Below are positions 47,513 through 57,473 of a stretch of DNA of 64,000 nucleotides, one piece after another. Numbering within the stretch: position 1 is the first letter of the stretch; each line of letters begins with the position of its first letter. The notes under the pieces were generated by a model, which made no database searches, was not told the DNA's origin, and saw only the letters and a program-made list of their open reading frames with translations. The translations under genes were made by a program, and so were the position numbers. Origin of the DNA: Raphanus sativus (lineage: Eukaryota > Streptophyta > Magnoliopsida > Brassicales > Brassicaceae); contig NC_079514.1 of assembly GCF_000801105.2 (NCBI RefSeq), positions 10,912,001 to 10,976,000 of the forward strand, in the 5' to 3' direction.

Positions 47513-47658
47513 CTCCCCCTTGATTATCCATCTTGTATTACGTAGTGCCTCGTTAAAAACCTAGTCATGGAAAAACTCAATGGGATAAAAACCATGACAA
47601 GGGAAAAAGAGTACACTGACGTAATCTCCCCCTGAGAATAATGGACATAGCTTTCTCT

Positions 47659-50600
47659 TCACAAGTCACGCAAACGCCGCATCCCGATACCGTCGACGTG
47701 TTTCCGGAATGTTGTAGTCGGAAGAGACTTGGTGAACAAGTCAGCCGGATTATCGCATGACCGTACATATTCGATGTCCACTTCTTTATTTTTCTCGAGC
47801 TCCCGAATGTACGAGAAAAATCTTGGAGGGATGTGCTTCGTTCTGTCGCTCTTAATATAGCCTTCTTTGAGTTGAGCGACGCAAGCCGAGTTATCTTCAA
47901 AAACTTTCGTTGGCTCTTTCTTGTTAACTATTCCGCTTGAATCTTGTATGTGGTGACTCATTGATCTCAGCCACACACATTCTCGACATGTTTCGTGAAG
48001 CGCAATAGTCTCTGCATGATTCGAAGATGTTGCAACCAGAGTTTGTTTTTGGGACCGCCAAGAGATCGCGGTTCCACCAATTGTGAAAACATAACCGGTT
48101 TGCGATCGAGCCTTATGAGGATCTGATAAATATCCTGCATCTGCAAAACCAACCATACCAAACTCGGGTTTTCTAATATACATTAACCCTAAATCAACTG
48201 TACCTTGTAAATAACGGAATAAATGTTTTATTCCGTTCCAATGCCTGTGAGTAGGAGCAGAGCTATATCTTGCTAAGAGATTAGTTGCAAAAGCAATATC
48301 AGGCCTGGTACAGTTTGCCAGGTATAATAGCCCACCGATAGCACTCATATAAGGTACTTCAGGACCTAATATCTTCTCGCTATCTTCGCAGGGCCTAAAA
48401 GGATCACTCTCAACATTGAGAGATCTACCAACCATTGGAGTACTCAAAGGAGTCGCTTGATCCATACGAAAGCGTTTCAATAACCTTTTCGTATAGTTTG
48501 ATTGATGCACAAATATTCCTTCTCGGAGGTGCTCTATCTGGAGCCCAAGACAAAACTTTGTCTTGCCGAGATCTTTCATTTCGAACTCCTCTTTCATATG
48601 AGTTCGAGCATCATCAACCTCCTTTTGAGTTCCAATCATGTTCAGGTCATCTACATATACAGCGATGATCACAAAGCCAGATGACGATTTCTTAACAAAA
48701 ACGCAGGGACATATCGCATTGTTCACATATCCTTTACTCAAAAGATAGTCACTTAAGCGATTGTACCACATGCGTCCGGATTGCTTTAATCCGTATAGTG
48801 ATCTCTGTAACTTGACCGAACAAACCTCCCTGGATTTTTCTTTCAATGCCCATGGCATTTTCAATCCTTCAGGGAGTCTCATATATATATCATTATCCAA
48901 CGATCCATACAAATAAGCTGTCACAACGTCCATGAGATGCATTTCAAGATTTTTTGACGCCGTAAGGCTCATCAAAAATCTAAACGTAACTGCATCCATT
49001 ACCGGGGAATATGTTTCCTCAAAATCAACTCCCGGTCTCTGAGAAAAACCTTGGGCTACTAATCGGGCTTTATATCGTGTTACTTCATTCTTTTCATTTC
49101 TTTTTCTCACGAATACCCACTTATACCCAACAGGATTTATATTCTCAGGCGTTATGACAATAGGTCCAAAGACATCTCTTTTATTCAGGGAGAGTAATTC
49201 AATTTGAATGGCCTTCTTCCACTCCTCCCAATCATGTCTTTTCTGACATTCTAAAATGGACCTTGGATCGGGATCATCACTTTCGTGATCTATTTCTTTG
49301 GACACAGAAAAGGAGAACATTCCATCAACATCTTTTATTTTATTTCTGATCAATAACTTTTGATCAAGGGCGTAGTTGATGGAAATCTCATACTTTTCTG
49401 TTCCCTCCTCGTCATCTGGATCCTTATCTTTAATTGGTTCTTCTTGAACCTTTTCATCTATGCCTTCTTTCAGACATTTTTCAATATCAGGTTCTTCTGG
49501 AACCTTTTCACTTTGTTCAACCAATTTCTTTTTCTTTCGGGGATTTTTATCTTTTGAACCCGCTGGTCTCCCCCTCTTTAACTGAACCCCAGGTTCATTT
49601 ATTTTGTTTCCATCAGTTTGTTCCCCAGAAACAACAACTCTTGATGGAACATTTTCAGCGGGTATATATGATTTCGTCACCCTTCTCGTATCTGTGAACG
49701 CATCTGGTAACTGGTTTGCCAATTTATGCAAATGCACAATTTTCTGAACTTCCAGCTCTCTTTGATTCGTAGGGGGATCAAGGTGTAACAACGACTGTGT
49801 ACACCATGTAATCTCTTTAGGAATTTCTCTAATTCCTCCCCCTAATGCTGGAAATTCATCCTCATTAAAATGGCAATCGGCAAATCTTGCCGTAAACATA
49901 TCACTAGTTACTGGTTCCAGATATCTTATTATACTTGGTGACGTATAACCCACATATATTCCCAATCTCCTTTGTGGGCCCATTTTTGTTCTTTGTGGCG
50001 GAGCTATCGGAACATAGACCGCACACCCAAAAACACGGAGATGGGATACATCTGGCTCTTGCCCAGATGCCAATTGTGATGGGGAGTACTTATGATATGC
50101 ACTCGGTCTCAACCGAATTAGTGCAGCTGCATGCAAAATAGCATGACCCCATATAGAAATTGGGAGCTTTGTTCTCAAGACTAACGGTCTTGCAATCAAC
50201 TGCAACCGTTTTATCAACGACTCAGCCATGCCATTTTGTGTATGCACATGGGGAACTGGATGCTCTACATCAATCCCCATTGACATACAATAATCATCAA
50301 AGGCTTGCGATGTAAACTCACCAGCATTATCAAGCCTTACTTTCTTAATGGCATACTCTGAGAACTGCGTTCTCAGCTTTATTATCTGGGCAATGAACTT
50401 TGCGAAAGCCGTATTTCGTGTTGTCAAAAGACACACACTTGACCATCTAGTAGATGCGTCAATCAATACCATGAAATACTTAAATGGCCCGCAAGGTGGG
50501 TGAATCGGCCCACATATATCACCATGTATTTTTTCTAAAAACATTGGTGATTCATTGCCTACTTTTGCTGGTGATGGCCGAGTTATAAACTTTCCTTGAG

Positions 50601-51204
50601 AACATGCTTTACATGTAAACTCGCCCGTTTGCAAAACTTTTCCGTGTTTCAACGGATGGCCATTCGAGTTTTGCACTATCTTTCTCATCATGACTGAACC
50701 AGGATATCCTAGCCTCTCATGCCAGATTTTAAATGTATCAGTAAACTTCATGTTTACCACGGCATAGGACTCAGTCATGTTTATTTTTGTACAATATAAT
50801 CCAGAGGATAACATTCTTAACTCTTCCAATATATGTTTCCTCTCGGACTTAATGCAAAGAAACTCAATGCCATCTTTACTCATAGTCTCAATATGATATC
50901 CATTCTTTCGGATATCCTTAAAACTTAATAAGTTTCTATGAGACTCGGGGGAATACAATGCATCACTTATCTCAAATATTGTTCCCCCTGGCATTGAAAA
51001 TTTCGCTCTACCAGAGCCCATAATAATCTTTGCATTACCAGATATTGTACTTACGCTTCCAGCGTAATCTTTCATTTTGAGACTGGAGAAATATTTTCTA
51101 TCTTTAATTATTGTGTGCGTTGACGCACTATCCGCCAAGCACATATCTCCATCCAAAGTCTCAAAGTCTGGCATTCTTTCTGAATTTAAAATATTTATAA
51201 ACAT
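47659..51204 (-). CDS. Copia pol polyprotein (protease, integrase, RT, RNase H)
   Basis: 1181-residue open frame without breaks. In order: an aspartic protease site (LADSAST, near residue 26); a GAG-pre-integrase zinc segment (WHERLGYPG, then CKACSQGK); an integrase core with Asp in HGDICGP, Asp in VRLDNAGEF and Glu in NGMAESLIKR; a Lys-rich linker; reverse transcriptase with DVVTAYLYGSLD and the active-site YVDDL; and RNase H with GFADAGYLSD and TSSNHAETIAL. This order (integrase before RT) defines Ty1/copia. It lies 111 bp after the gag stop and is probably expressed by splicing from the gag region. Confidence 0.95.
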   Translation of the reverse strand: MFINILNSERMPDFETLDGDMCLADSASTHTIIKDRKYFSSLKMKDYAGSVSTISGNAKIIMGSGRAKFSMPGGTIFEISDALYSPESHRNLLSFKDIRKNGYHIETMSKDGIEFLCIKSERKHILEELRMLSSGLYCTKINMTESYAVVNMKFTDTFKIWHERLGYPGSVMMRKIVQNSNGHPLKHGKVLQTGEFTCKACSQGKFITRPSPAKVGNESPMFLEKIHGDICGPIHPPCGPFKYFMVLIDASTRWSSVCLLTTRNTAFAKFIAQIIKLRTQFSEYAIKKVRLDNAGEFTSQAFDDYCMSMGIDVEHPVPHVHTQNGMAESLIKRLQLIARPLVLRTKLPISIWGHAILHAAALIRLRPSAYHKYSPSQLASGQEPDVSHLRVFGCAVYVPIAPPQRTKMGPQRRLGIYVGYTSPSIIRYLEPVTSDMFTARFADCHFNEDEFPALGGGIREIPKEITWCTQSLLHLDPPTNQRELEVQKIVHLHKLANQLPDAFTDTRRVTKSYIPAENVPSRVVVSGEQTDGNKINEPGVQLKRGRPAGSKDKNPRKKKKLVEQSEKVPEEPDIEKCLKEGIDEKVQEEPIKDKDPDDEEGTEKYEISINYALDQKLLIRNKIKDVDGMFSFSVSKEIDHESDDPDPRSILECQKRHDWEEWKKAIQIELLSLNKRDVFGPIVITPENINPVGYKWVFVRKRNEKNEVTRYKARLVAQGFSQRPGVDFEETYSPVMDAVTFRFLMSLTASKNLEMHLMDVVTAYLYGSLDNDIYMRLPEGLKMPWALKEKSREVCSVKLQRSLYGLKQSGRMWYNRLSDYLLSKGYVNNAICPCVFVKKSSSGFVIIAVYVDDLNMIGTQKEVDDARTHMKEEFEMKDLGKTKFCLGLQIEHLREGIFVHQSNYTKRLLKRFRMDQATPLSTPMVGRSLNVESDPFRPCEDSEKILGPEVPYMSAIGGLLYLANCTRPDIAFATNLLARYSSAPTHRHWNGIKHLFRYLQGTVDLGLMYIRKPEFGMVGFADAGYLSDPHKARSQTGYVFTIGGTAISWRSQKQTLVATSSNHAETIALHETCRECVWLRSMSHHIQDSSGIVNKKEPTKVFEDNSACVAQLKEGYIKSDRTKHIPPRFFSYIRELEKNKEVDIEYVRSCDNPADLFTKSLPTTTFRKHVDGIGMRRLRDL

Positions 51205-51315
51205 ATATTATTAAACATAAAATATGAAACATGAAACATGAAACATAACATCTATTTTACAAACAAAAGATAACGATACTATAATACAGTAGACTTATAT
51301 CACATCGATCTTATA
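51205..51315 (-). other. Gag-pol junction of the copia element, probable intron
   Basis: After the gag stop the minus strand is AT-rich with several stops, then TTTTAAATTCAG at about 51184-51195 provides a good 3' splice site just before the protease. Candidate donors include GGTTGAG in the last gag codons. This fits the splicing strategy described for Ty1/copia elements of Arabidopsis, where unspliced RNA makes extra Gag. Confidence 0.5.
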
Positions 51316-52311
51316 TCACACATCGATGTTTTCTGGCTCAACCAGAAAATCTGATACGTCGAGATGAGTATCATCATTTAAATCATGAAAGGATGGCCCG
51401 GGTTCATCAGAGATGAAATTCGTTTCACCTCCACTTTTCTCTTTTCCCTTTTGGGATTCTCTATACAGATCGGCTAAGTGTCTTGGCGTACGACAGGTAC
51501 GTACCCAATGACCTTTCATGCCACATCTGTAGCAAACCTTTTCTATTTGCCTTTTATCATCCCGGCCCCTTTCATTCTCTTGGGAGTCCTTTTTAGTTCT
51601 TTCATCATACGGACGGAATCTTCTTCCTCGTCCTCTCCCACGACCATGATTTCGACCTCGACCACGTCCACGTCCTCGTCCTCTCCAATTATCATAACTG
51701 GATGATGCAACATTCACTTCGGGGAATGGAGCAGATCCAGTGGGACGAGCCTGATGGTTTAATAACACGAGTTGATTATTTTGTTCCGCTACAAGGAGGA
51801 TTTGCATCAACTCCGAATAACGCTTAAATCCATTCACCCGGTACTGTTGCTGCAGGACTACATTTTCAGGATGGAACGTGGAGAGAGTTTTCTCGATCAT
51901 ATCATAATCGCTTATTTTCTCTCCACATAACATCATCCTTGAAGTAATTCCGAACATAGCGGAATTAAACTCACTTACACTTTTGTAGTCCTGGAACCGG
52001 AGATGGATCCACTCGTGTTTGGCTTTTGGTAAGATCACATACTTCTGGTGATCAAACCTCTCTTTAAGAGATTGCCAGAGGTCCCCAGGATCCTCTTTCG
52101 TAATATATTCATCTTTTAAACCATCATGTATGTGGTGTCGTAAAAATATCATGGCTTTAGCCTTTTTCTCATCCGACACCGTTTTAGTATTATCGATGGT
52201 TTCCAAAAGCCCGCTACCTCTTAGGTGCATTCTTGCACCTACTGCCCAGGTCATATAATTATTTCCCGTAATATCCAGGGCATTAATTTCGAGCTTTGTC
52301 AAATTCGACAT
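51316..52311 (-). CDS. Copia Gag protein
   Basis: 331-residue frame. It starts MSNLTKLEINALDITGNNYM, with a retrotransposon gag (UBN2/DUF4219-type) region over the first ~190 residues. An Arg/Gly-rich stretch follows, then one zinc knuckle CYRCGMKGHWVRTC (CX2CX4HX4C) at about residues 261-274. Stops at 51316. Intact. Confidence 0.93.
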   Translation of the reverse strand: MSNLTKLEINALDITGNNYMTWAVGARMHLRGSGLLETIDNTKTVSDEKKAKAMIFLRHHIHDGLKDEYITKEDPGDLWQSLKERFDHQKYVILPKAKHEWIHLRFQDYKSVSEFNSAMFGITSRMMLCGEKISDYDMIEKTLSTFHPENVVLQQQYRVNGFKRYSELMQILLVAEQNNQLVLLNHQARPTGSAPFPEVNVASSSYDNWRGRGRGRGRGRNHGRGRGRGRRFRPYDERTKKDSQENERGRDDKRQIEKVCYRCGMKGHWVRTCRTPRHLADLYRESQKGKEKSGGETNFISDEPGPSFHDLNDDTHLDVSDFLVEPENIDV

Positions 52312-52845
52312 GATTACTGTATCATAGAATAATAATATAATATAGACGAGAATAAATGCATAATTTAAATGCAGAAATTAAAAGCATAAAGTAAAAGCAA
52401 AAAATAAATTGCGTAAACTTAAATTACATAAATTTAAATAGCATAAATAAAATTGGGGGTCCAGCCCACCATATGATCCAGGAGTCTTAGACTTCCATAT
52501 TTGATCATTTTGAAAGGTTCGAGGCGACATAGTCGGCCATATTAACCTTTTCTTTTAATCAAGGTTCGAGGAGGCTTAGCCTTCCATTTTTGACCTTTTA
52601 TTCACGGAGGTAAAACCTACCACGTGTTTCTCTGATCGTGAAGGCCTAGCCTATCTTAACAATCAGTCGGGAAAGGCAACGCCTATCATCCCGAAAAATA
52701 AACGGAGAAAGCCTAGCCTCTCACTCCGAAATAATAAATAAAAATTTAAATAAATTAAATATATTTAAAGACATAAATTTAAACATCACCTCGTTTCCTT
52801 GGTTTAAGAACGGTCGGTATAAAAGAGCTCGTCGTGCTGATAACG

Positions 52846-53103
52846 TGTTGTAATTTAAGTATTATATATTTGGAATTAAAAAGGTAAAATAATAAAGAGA
52901 GAGAGATGACGTGAAGGAGAGGAGAGAACAAGAGCTTTTTGTTTCAGTTTCTAATGAATAATTACAAGTGACATAAAGTCACTATTTATAGAAGAAAAGA
53001 GTCGGTCATGTTGTACCGACTTACCACAAAATGACAAAGTAAAAGGATAAGCATTATCCTTTAAGTGGATAATCATTATCTAAATTTGTTATTATCTTCA
53101 ACA
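52846..53103 (-). repeat. 5' LTR of the copia element
   Basis: 258 bp, upstream LTR for minus-strand transcription. It is 2 bp longer than its partner in a GA run. Confidence 0.96.
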
Positions 53104-53108
53104 ATTAT

Positions 53109-53713
53109 CTAGTTTTGGTCAGACCATTGTTATTATGTTGATCTCAATATATGTACTTCAATCCGTTGTTTTTGTGCACCAAACTCAATCGTCTTATTTC
53201 ACATTTTAAGAACTGGTTGTTGGATTAATAACCTGAATCAGTTATATATGCTTCATAACATTAATGTCTATCGTTCCCAAAGAAAAAAAACATTAAGTTT
53301 ATCATTGATAAGATTATGTATGTGTGGAGTTTATACTAGTATCGTCGATGCATCATGTCGCTCCATAGAGCTCAATATAACACACTTTTGTTGAAAAGAG
53401 TATCTATGTAGAGTAAACAAGTCATCTGTGAAAAGAAAAACGACTGAAAGTGATGTTTGGTCTGTGTTTCCTACTGATTAGGAAGCAAATGAAATGATTT
53501 CCTCCACTTGACAGTTTAAACAAATCTATTAATTAAGCTTCCCTCAAGAAAGCTAATAACCGTCTTAACTATTTTAACTCGGCACTTATAAAAGGGTCTT
53601 AATGTTACATAATAATGATAATGGTCCCAGTTAGCCATTTATATTAGGATCCATTGAATTGGACCACCATAAGTCCGTAACGCATACACACGTCGTACCA
53701 TACATAATACTAA
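53109..53713. other. Spacer right of the copia element
   Basis: No gene or clear repeat recognised. Confidence 0.4.
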
Positions 53714-54352
53714 CTAGATTTTGATCCGCACAACCGTGCAAATATTTATTTTCATGTTTATACATATATTTGGTTTATTTAATCACATGAGAAGATGTTA
53801 TGACTTCTCTTTTAATATAATAGATGTTAGATTTGTTAGAAATGACATACTTCAAAATTATTTTGTATTTAATTTACTATAATCCCGACCCGTAATTCAA
53901 AGTGCTAGATTTCTTTTAGTAATTTGTTTTTTTATTCAGTTTATATAATAGATCATTGTATATATAAAAATTTAAGATAAGTTAATTTTTATACATGTTA
54001 TATAAATAAACAGAAATGGATATTGCTTTCCAACAAAATCTTTTCAAAATCTTTGTAAATTTTATTTTTGAAAAGTAATCATTTTAAGTGGCTATTATTA
54101 TCATTACAATATTTTATATAATTTTATTTTTGTTTTGTTTATAAATCAAAACTAAATTAAATTAAAATTTCTGATTATATTTTATGACAACTAAAATTCA
54201 AATTAATCAATTTTCGAAAATAAAATTTAAAAGGATTCTGAAAAGATTCTTCAAAGATTTTGTTAGAATTTTTTTAAATTAATATTTATTTTTATTTTAA
54301 ATAAAAATGAAGATATTAAATGATATTATTTAATATGAAGATTAATAATAGA
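53714..54352 (-). mobile_element. Possible small Helitron-like element
   Basis: The minus strand ends with a GCAC-GGTT-GTGC hairpin followed by GGATCAAAAT and CTAG, with T after it, like the 3' end of the Helitron at 24846. A TC start preceded by A is present at 54352 (TCTATTATTAATC), but TC after A is common in AT-rich DNA, so the 5' end is uncertain. Confidence 0.35.
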
Positions 54353-56177
54353 TAAAAATGCAGTGTGACCAAGTCTAGTAACTAGTACATTTTTTAAAAA
54401 ATCACACATGAATTAGAAGTCATGAATTCTGTTTTAATATAACAGATACACATAATATATTATCATAAGAGCTATATCCAAGCAAAGTTATACTTTTACA
54501 GGTTGGTGTGTTTAGCAAAAGGGTCCTGTTCACTTCTAAAAGTTTTTTATTTTTATTATAAATTCTGACTATTAAAATACGATTAATGTAGTAGGGTTAG
54601 ATTTGTAGATCATGAAAACAATGTGGAGGTTCAGAAATTGATGTGTGCTTTTTGATCCGGAACTTGCGTGCATAATCCTCACTTTAGCCAGCATGTGTTC
54701 TGGGCTGCTTTTTAAAAGCGGGCCCGTTCAATTTTCGGCCCATGTATTTATTTAATTCTTTATAGATTAAGCTAAACCATCGATATAATTTAACTACGCT
54801 TTCTTTACCACATTGATGGTGGATCGGAACATGCGCGCCTTTTTTGGATCGGATCCCAAGCTCCGTTCGGTTTGAATAATAGGATCTGATTTTCAACATG
54901 TTCACCCATAAAAATTCTGATTTTCAACATGTTCACCCATAAAAACTCATGATATATATAGTAACAAAATATACCTCGCATTTTCAAATCACTAAATGAT
55001 TTTATGATCTAGAATAGCATACATGGGAAAATATATATTATTACCGCTATTAATATACTTCCAATAATGCTTAGCTATATAAATGTGTAAATGCATTAGA
55101 CAGTAGTTTACAGTCAGGCACTTCCAAACATATTAAAAAGACAGTACAGGTCAAAACAATGCGACCATAGCAGTATATTCACATACACCAGTTGTGTAAG
55201 TAATTACTTGCTACATCTTTAACGCTATTTCATTTTTAACTTCAAACTTCATTTTAAGTAATTTTTCTCCGATCAACTTCCGTATTCAACTCTAAAATGA
55301 ATAAATGTTAGGACTACTTGATTTATAAAGCAATTTAACACATCATTCAATTTTGTAGTTGAACAATTTTTATTTACGGAAATAATTTTTTAATTAAATT
55401 TTGAATGTTATTATTTCATATTTAAATAATACTTAAAATAATACAACAAAATGGAAATATATAATACACCACAATATATTATTTAATCGTTTTACAAAAA
55501 AATTTGCAAAATAAGAAAAATTAAAATTAAACATAAATAATATAAAATAAATAAGTAATTTAATAGTTCGGTAAATAATTTTTTGGAATCGATGAGGTAT
55601 TATTTAAACGGAACAAATGAGTTTGTTTATCTTGTGGTCAACAACTCGATTGATAACATTTGTATTTGTTGAACTTGATACATGTACAAATATCTGGATC
55701 ATGCACATAATTCAAATTACAAAACAAAAATTTGTTTCTTTTCTTTATGTTCTTTTAATGCATAATTTGTTTTTGAATTAGGAAAATTATATATGATGAA
55801 GATTACACCAATAAAGGTTGGCGAAATCTCTAATTGGATTTTAATAATAAATGCTTAGTTTATATAAATTTTATTTTATGGAAGTTTTGTAAATATAAAA
55901 TAGTTGGTCTGGTTGTTAAATTTATATAAGTTGAATATACTACTAACATTAACTAAATAAAAAAAATATTTGTGAATATTTCTTTTTAGAGTAGAAAATA
56001 AAGTAATACATTAGAGTAAAATCCAACTTTATTTTAAAGTTACATTATTTTAAAGTAAAAAATAAAATAATACATTAGAAATGCTCTAAATAACTCAGAA
56101 AATGTACCAATAACAATATTTATATAACATCAATTGTATCTTTGTGAAGTTCACATATGTACTAGATTTTTACAAGC

Positions 56178-56237
<60 letters not shown>

Positions 56238-57340
56238 TCGATCTACATATGGTTTGAGTTGGAATCAACTATAGCTTTATACTTTTTGTGTTGTAGAATT
56301 AAAACTGTACATTTTTTCTGATGTGATTGTAAATATTTTTGCTACAAAAAATTGGCGTATATTTGAAAAGATTAAAAAACTTACATAAATTTTTATAAGC
56401 CAAAAATAATTAATTTAGATATTTTGTTTATACAGCAAAAAAATATAAAATAAAATTTTGTAATTTTATGGGTTTTTTTTTTAATTTTATAAAATCTTTA
56501 TATAACATAATTAGAAAAATATTTAATCTTGAGACTTTTATTTTGGCTTACCATCACTTGTAAACACTTACTAATCAAATCCCTACATAATTATAACCAT
56601 GTAGCAGAACAAAAACATTAAGGAGATCCCAACATTAAGTTCTTCAGCAACTCTCCATCAACTTAAGCCCATAGAAAACAAAACAGAAACTATTCGGCAG
56701 TTGAGGTTAGCTTATAGAAAACAATATATATAGAGACAATTATCCATCCAAGTGGAATCTTAAGACAATTAAGAGAAGATCTTGAACTAAGGTCTAATTG
56801 ATTGAAGAAGGAAAGAAGAAATAGAATCAGAAACTAGACATCAACAGCACACACCCATAACTAATGGAAGTTAACATAATCATTTGATTTGATTCATCCA
56901 GCAGTACTATTTAGTGCTGTGTATTCAATGAGTATTAAATGATAGAGAAATAGGTAATTGGTAATAAAATAAAAATATATGAACTAGAATGGTATGATAT
57001 TTTACATATTAATGATTTTTATCTCCATTAAATAGTAACCCAAAAATTTGAACATTATAATATGCAAATTATCTGGTGTTTGAACTTTGATTAGCAGCCT
57101 AATGTTTCAGTGAATATACAAAAAAAAAAAGAAAGGAACCGAAGCGGGAGGTTTGGGGGATAGGTTCGGAGGGTATAGCGCCTCTTTCTCCCCCTCCGCT
57201 AGATTTCTATTTTTTTTTTTTTTTAATCCAAAGAAAGCGAGAAAAAGGGGTGAGAAAGTGTGAGCGAGAAAGTGAGGGAAAAATTTAATTTCAAAAGAGA
57301 GAGAGAGACCTTCTTCTTCTTCTTCCCTTGCGATCCTTAT
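54353..57340. other. AT-rich spacer with tandem duplication and (TA)n run
   Basis: Contains a 31-bp tandem duplication (TCTGATTTTCAACATGTTCA... at about 54885-54947) and a (TA)n microsatellite at about 56183-56235. No supported gene. Confidence 0.5.
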
Positions 57341-57473
57341 TATTTATATAAACCGCAATTTTCTCTCTTCCTCACATAAGACTCTCCTCCCTTTTATACA
57401 AACAATCTTCACCAATCTCACGAAAAATTCTCCTATCACCTCGAGAATTTTTCCAGAATCGAATCCCTTGCAG
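57341..57473 (+). promoter_or_regulatory. KATD core promoter and leader
   Basis: TATTTATATAAACC at 57341-57354 is a good TATA box. The start codon follows 120 bp downstream, after a CT-rich leader. Confidence 0.5.

Larger units (their letters stand above)
47257..53103 (-). mobile_element. Complete Ty1/copia LTR retrotransposon
   Basis: 5.85 kb with direct LTRs at 47257-47512 and 52846-53103, each starting TG and ending CA, and a perfect 5-bp target duplication ATTAT (47252-47256 and 53104-53108). The gag and pol frames are intact on the minus strand. A polypurine tract AAGGGGGAG abuts the 3' LTR (about 47513-47521). The LTRs differ by one substitution (near 47382/52974) and one 2-bp difference in a GA run, so insertion was recent. 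Next to the 5' LTR the minus strand reads TTATCAGCACGACGAGC, the likely primer-binding region; its tRNA partner is not assigned. Confidence 0.96.
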
